NCBI GenBank assembly: GCA_020726505.1
Contig: JAHLEZ010000048.1
Location: forward strand, 1-64,000
Source of the DNA: Leptodontidium sp. MPI-SDFR-AT-0119
Lineage: Eukaryota > Ascomycota > Leotiomycetes > Helotiales > Leptodontidiaceae
Length of the DNA stretch: 64,000 nucleotides
Direction: 5' to 3'
This document shows, piece by piece, positions 59,781 to 64,000 of the stretch (its first letter is position 1; each line of letters opens with the position of its first letter). The translations under genes were made by a program, and so were the position numbers. Below the pieces are notes generated by a model. The model ran no database searches and had not been told where the DNA came from. It saw only the letters and a list, made by a program, of their open reading frames with translations.

Positions 59781-60131
59781 ATGCACTTCCTCACAACCAT
59801 TACCCTCCTCCTCACCTTAACCCTCTCCACCTCCACACTCGCCTGCATCGAGTATATAGCAACCTACACCAGCACTGTCTCTGAGCCCCACCATCTCCGA
59901 GGCGAACTCTGGGACAGCTCCAGCTCCAGCGGCAGCGAACCCGGCCAGCCTCTCTGCACGATTGATTCTGGGCTCGACAAAAATCGACATTTCGAATTCA
60001 AGTGTGACGTAGAAGGCGTAAGAGTCTATGCGACAGATCTGGGGAATCGGGCAATTTACGAAAAGCTTGATGGGGAGGTCGTGCGTTTGGATGCGTTGAG
60101 TTATGGGAGTAGTGGGTTTGGGATACAGTGA
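59781..60131 (+). CDS. Small secreted protein, uncharacterised
   Basis: A single frame of 116 residues from the ATG at 59781, chosen over the one at 59739 because the signal peptide MHFLTTITLLLTLTLSTSTLA begins there. The mature part has three cysteines (ACIEY, PLCTID, FKCDVE), a Ser-rich patch and an HLRGELWD segment. I do not recognise the family. The stop lies within GTGAGT (60129-60134), which could be a donor; with the TAG at 60180 it would add only a few residues (HFVNI). An odd cysteine number suggests either a free cysteine or a missed exon. Confidence 0.6.
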   Translation: MHFLTTITLLLTLTLSTSTLACIEYIATYTSTVSEPHHLRGELWDSSSSSGSEPGQPLCTIDSGLDKNRHFEFKCDVEGVRVYATDLGNRAIYEKLDGEVVRLDALSYGSSGFGIQ

Positions 60132-60759
60132 GTGTTTCTGTTATCTTGTTGGGGCTGTGCTTCAAGGAGTCGTCATGTAGTTTTGTGAATATTTGACACT
60201 TGTATGGTCCGGTCCGGTGGTGGTTTTATTGGAATAATGTGAGATTGGTGATGTGACATTTTGATGAGGAGAGCTATTGTTGACGAGTACCTATGCAGAT
60301 GGGGCTTATGCACAGAGGGGTGTAAAGTGGGAGATGGGGATTGCAGTCTTCCAGAACTGGTTCGTTCTAGTTTAGGCAGAGTCGGGTTGTAAGGGGCTGA
60401 CTTGTCATCCTCTGGCGATAAGGTTCATGATGTGGCAGCGATGCAAAGTTTCTTCTTCGTAGCTTCGCAGCTTCGCTGCTATATAATTTTTTTTGGCGAG
60501 GCGAATGAGATAAAGGTGTTTGGAAATTCTGATGGATTTTCTTTTTGACAATATTAATAAATTATTTTATTAAGCTGGTTCGATGCTAATATTCAACTTT
60601 ATCGTGTGGTGGTGGTGAAAGTCGTTGTTTACTTCAATTGTATCACTGTCCAGGTAAAATGAATAGCGCCGAAATCTAACATCAAGTCTGGAGCTTCTTC
60701 CCATAGCCCAATTATGTCATATTAAGTATGAAGTATTCTTGCTGTGCCAAATCCACGAT
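60132..60759. other. Intergenic DNA between convergent genes
   Basis: This is the common 3' region of the small secreted protein gene and the phosphate transporter gene. No gene was recognised. Confidence 0.6.
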
Positions 60760-63416
60760 CTATCTATGGGCACTCCCATTCACAAATGGACTCGGCCCCC
60801 TTTCTTCATGCACCTCTCCCATCTCAGCGCCACTCCTTCCCCTCCCAACCTCATCCAACTCCCTCATTCTTTCCCTTTCCTCTTCATTCTCTCTATCCAA
60901 CCTCTCCATCTCTCTTCTCTCCCTCGCATCGCCCCCTGCTAAGTCATCAACAAACAAATAAACCCCCATCGACAACCTGGCAAGGAATTTCCAAAAGACT
61001 TCAAAGCGTCGAGCAGTCCAGGTAGTAGAAAAGCCGTTCGGAGTTTCACGTCCGACTTCCCATTGCTCGAGAGTCTTGACGCTCCCGTCGGGGCCATGTT
61101 CTTGCCCTGGGATCCAACGAATGGTCGTTATGAGACCGAGGAGCATGAAGATTGAGAATCTGGGTTAGGTTGGGAATTAGTACTAAATCGAAATACACTA
61201 TCGAAGAGTGTTGGGCTGGACGAGTGGGATAAAAATTCGAGGTGACTAACATGAGTAAGGAATAAGGAAGCCATTTTTCGATTCGGTTGTAATCTATATG
61301 ATCTCCGTAGTTGATGTAGGCTAAGAACAGCTGGGCTACTACTGAGCCTAGTTTTCCAAATGCGGCTGAGATGCCATGACAGAGACCGCGGTAGCGGGTT
61401 GGAAATAGCTCTGCGGGCATCTGAAATGGCTGGTTAACTCGACTGCACGTGGTATGGGAGGTGGATATACGAACAATGTATGTGGTTGTGTTTGGGCCTT
61501 TTATGCTAATTAGCATACGAACAACATATAATATTGTGGGAGTCAATAAAAGAGATGGGTGACATACCAAAATTGAAGAAGATCTGGCACAAGATATACA
61601 GAACAATGGTAGCTGCTGATCCTCCAATCTCATAGAGATGGTAGAATGAACCTCCAATGATAACGAACAGGATGAAAAGCCAGAAGAATCCTATCATCTG
61701 GATATTCCGTCTCCCAAGCCTGTCAATCGCCACGAAGGTGATCGCACAGCCAATGAGAGCGCCAAGCGAAACAACAACAAGACTTTGCCAGACGTCATGG
61801 ATCAGGAGTGTGTAGATTTGACTTGGTGGATCTGATTTTCCATACCAGATAGTAGATAAAATAGTCGGAGAATTCATGCCAAGACCGTAGAAAGGTAGAT
61901 CAAGATAGAACCAACACAACGAGGTAGCCATCAGTGTACGAAGGTTTCCATCGTGCCAGAAATATTGCTTGAAGTCCTTCCAGCTTGGAGGAGGTGGGGC
62001 GACGTTTTGCATGGGTTGTTCGACGTGTTGGCTGAAGGGGTCATGTCCTTCGAATGGAGACATGACAGTGCCAGTGCCGTGTTGTGTAGATGAGAGGTTG
62101 TGGAAAAATTGGCCATTGTCACTCGCCCCTGACGGTGGGGGGTAGCGAGAATGCATGTACAATTTCCTGCGGCTGATCCTTGACGACTGCATCTTCTCCT
62201 GGCAGTTCAACACGATTGATGCTACGAGGTGATGGTGAACGGCTTACTTGACCCGACTCATCACTCATTGCTCCTGATATTGCACCGGAGGAAGTCCGCC
62301 GTCGCGATGCAACGTTTTCTGGGATCACATTGACAGACGTGGAAGTTGCTACTACGGGTTGTGCTTGCATGAGGAGGTATCGATGTAACTCTGAAGCTGC
62401 CTTCTTACTGTCTTGTCCGACATCTGCAGTGTACCGTGGTGATTCGATGATCGTGAGCCGAAACCATAGAGCAATGACTGCGGGAATTACACCAACGCCG
62501 ATGATCCAGCGCCAAACTGAATCCAATGTTCTCTTACATTCTTCGTTGCACTGCTGGTCGCTGCCTTTTGTGTGGGCCATTGAGTCTGAAGGGATTCCAT
62601 TACGTTGTCGAACTATGGCGATGAGAGATACTAGAGTGGCAGCGAGTTGCCCGAGAGGCTGGCATGCAAATACAAGCGTCAACATTTTACCCCGCAGGCG
62701 GGTTGGAGCAAATCTGGGTCTAGTTAGCTCGAGTGTACCAAGAAGAGCTGGGGAGATTCGTACTCTGAACAGATGACTGCACTCAAAGGATAGCTGAAAG
62801 GGGTCAGTTCTGTCGATGGAAACTTGACCAGACGAAAGCAAAGGGCTCAGCCAAGATCGGATAGTTGATAGACTCACTCAGCACCAATGCCTATCCCAAG
62901 TATGAATCTCCAAACCAAAAGCGAAACAATAATCGACATAGATCCATAAGTTCCATTTGACGACATCACGACACCAATAGTCGCACCGATCGTGATGATC
63001 AACTCCAGTCCATACATCTTCCGTCGTCCCCAGATATCAGCAGCAAGTCCGAAGCCAATCTGGCCGATAATGGAGCCTCCGAGAGTGACAACGCCCACCG
63101 CAATTCCGTAATTGTGTGGCATTTTCCCGTCGTAGTAGATGATGTCAATCATGGGCATGACCATGTTGATGGCGAAAATGGAGTAGGCGTCGGTGAAGAA
63201 ATCGACACCAGCGACGACCACTACCCATGACCATTCTGAGAAATCTGCGCCTTCGAGACGTCCTAAGATGTATGATCGTCGATCCGATTCCTGAGCATTT
63301 ATTTAGAGCTGATTGATTTGAGGAGGAAGCTGAGTACATACACTGATATGTTCGAAGTCATTGTTCGCGTAGGGGTTGAGGAAGAGTTTGAGCCATCTGA
63401 AGCCCCAGAGCACCAT
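60760..63416 (-). CDS. Inorganic phosphate transporter, Pht1/PHO84-type MFS
   Basis: Eight exons join in frame to 735 residues: 63342-63416, 62878-63290, 62764-62793, 62248-62713, 61568-62198, 61475-61497, 61251-61420, 60760-61159. The signature GADYPLSAVICSE (161-173) is that of proton-coupled phosphate transporters, and VVVAGVDFFTDAYSIF and FPTRYRGLCHG are further family motifs. Twelve membrane segments are expected, with a long hydrophilic loop (about residues 270-380) between the halves. The C-terminal tail is long, Arg/Glu-rich and probably coiled. Exons 3 (30 nt) and 6 (23 nt) are micro-exons. Intron 4 (62199-62247, GTAAGC...CCAG) explains what otherwise looks like a frameshift. The start at 63416 is the second in-frame ATG; 63494 is possible. 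At 735 residues it is longer than yeast Pho84. Confidence 0.88.
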
Positions 63417-64000
63417 GCTTGGAAGCAACGGTCTACCCCGGTAGCCTTGCGAACTGTAACAAGGGAGAAGATCCTGGGAAGAGTTGTTCAACACAGGCGC
63501 ATGAACGACAGCGCAGACTCCAGCTAATAGGATGAATATTGGTTGATAGCTTGATGGGCGAAGAGGAGCATTATGCTGGCCAGAGGAACTGATATAGCAT
63601 GATCTCGGTTGACCAAGGAGCTGGAAACGAAGTTCGGATGAACAGGAGTCAGTCCCAACTGAGGCTCAGGCTGCCTACAAGGCTGAGCAAGGGCGTGGGT
63701 GGGCGATGTGGCGTCTGGACGGAGACCCCTTGCGCAGCCACTTCGCAGTCGACCGACCTATGAGAAGACTCAGAAGCCGGACGCGTTCTGCATCGAGACG
63801 GTGCGAATGAATGGACGGCGTTGCTCTGCAGTATGAGATATATAACTAATTGCCTTGGCTTCCAAATAGAGATTAAACAAACTGCTATTTGCAGGATGAG
63901 CTTTGCCGCTACCGCTTCCGCTTCTCAAGCTTCCAAGAACGAGGGAATTGTGCCAGCCAGTTTGGAGAGCGTCAGCCTTGTTTTCCACATTTAATACGAC
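63417..64000. other. Upstream region of the phosphate transporter gene
   Basis: No gene was recognised. It may hold the promoter and leader of the transporter gene, whose frame stays open to 63494. Confidence 0.6.

Noticed and set aside
62119..62213. Apparent frameshift in a C6 tract of the phosphate transporter
   Set aside because: A 49-nt GTAAGC...CCAG intron (62199-62247) joins the two frames exactly, so the gene is intact.

Overview
This is a window from a filamentous ascomycete genome (Pezizomycotina; a leotiomycete is only a guess). The reasons are short GT-AG introns (mostly 46-91 nt) with CTAAC/CTGAC-type branch points, typical ascomycete families (NAB2 with five CCCH fingers, HEM14, a CYP52-clan P450, secreted cysteine-rich proteins, a STAND/ankyrin NLR-like protein), and transposons mutated in the pattern of repeat-induced point mutation (RIP): CpA/TpG nearly absent, TA-rich, CpG kept.

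Region 1 (1-28459) is a gene-free, AT-rich graveyard of LTR retrotransposons. It holds a small non-autonomous LTR element (4757-6580, matching LTRs and a GTRAT target duplication) and three minus-strand Ty1/Copia elements. Copia-A (8378-15941) is complete in outline, with 256-bp LTRs and a perfect TATTA target duplication. It is inserted inside the last part of the pol gene of Copia-B (8281-8377 plus 15942 to about 21657). Copia-C (about 21976-27042) keeps a 5' LTR next to a primer site that fits the anticodon arm of initiator tRNA-Met. A 1415-bp second copy of the Copia-B middle (27045-28459) ends the block. Catalytic aspartates have become asparagines in Copia-A integrase and Copia-B reverse transcriptase. 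Copia-A also carries an antisense, less mutated, cysteine-containing reading frame between pol and its 3' LTR.

Region 2 (28460-34600) is the border zone: a T27 tract, a small secreted cysteine-rich protein gene with a frameshift in its signal peptide, a 1080-bp TA-flanked inverted-repeat element with a solo LTR nested in it, about 2.7 kb without a recognisable gene, and an intact small secreted protein gene.

Region 3 (35220-64000) is ordinary gene space. In order: CYP52-clan P450 (-), secreted GH20 hexosaminidase (-), NAB2 (+), HEM14 protoporphyrinogen oxidase (+), a ten-cysteine secreted protein with a Kex2-like site (-), an unrecognised gene split over two frames (+), an NmrA/isoflavone-reductase-like oxidoreductase (-), an 11-exon NLR-like protein with STAND NTPase, ankyrin and C-terminal SPRY regions (+), a nitrilase whose second intron lacks an AG acceptor (-), a further small secreted protein (+) and a Pht1/PHO84-type phosphate transporter with two micro-exons (-). 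They do not form one obvious pathway. The notable themes are secreted small proteins near a transposon border and a possible intracellular receptor with a sensor-type SPRY domain. Gene models were built by hand from splice signals and protein patterns, with no database search.
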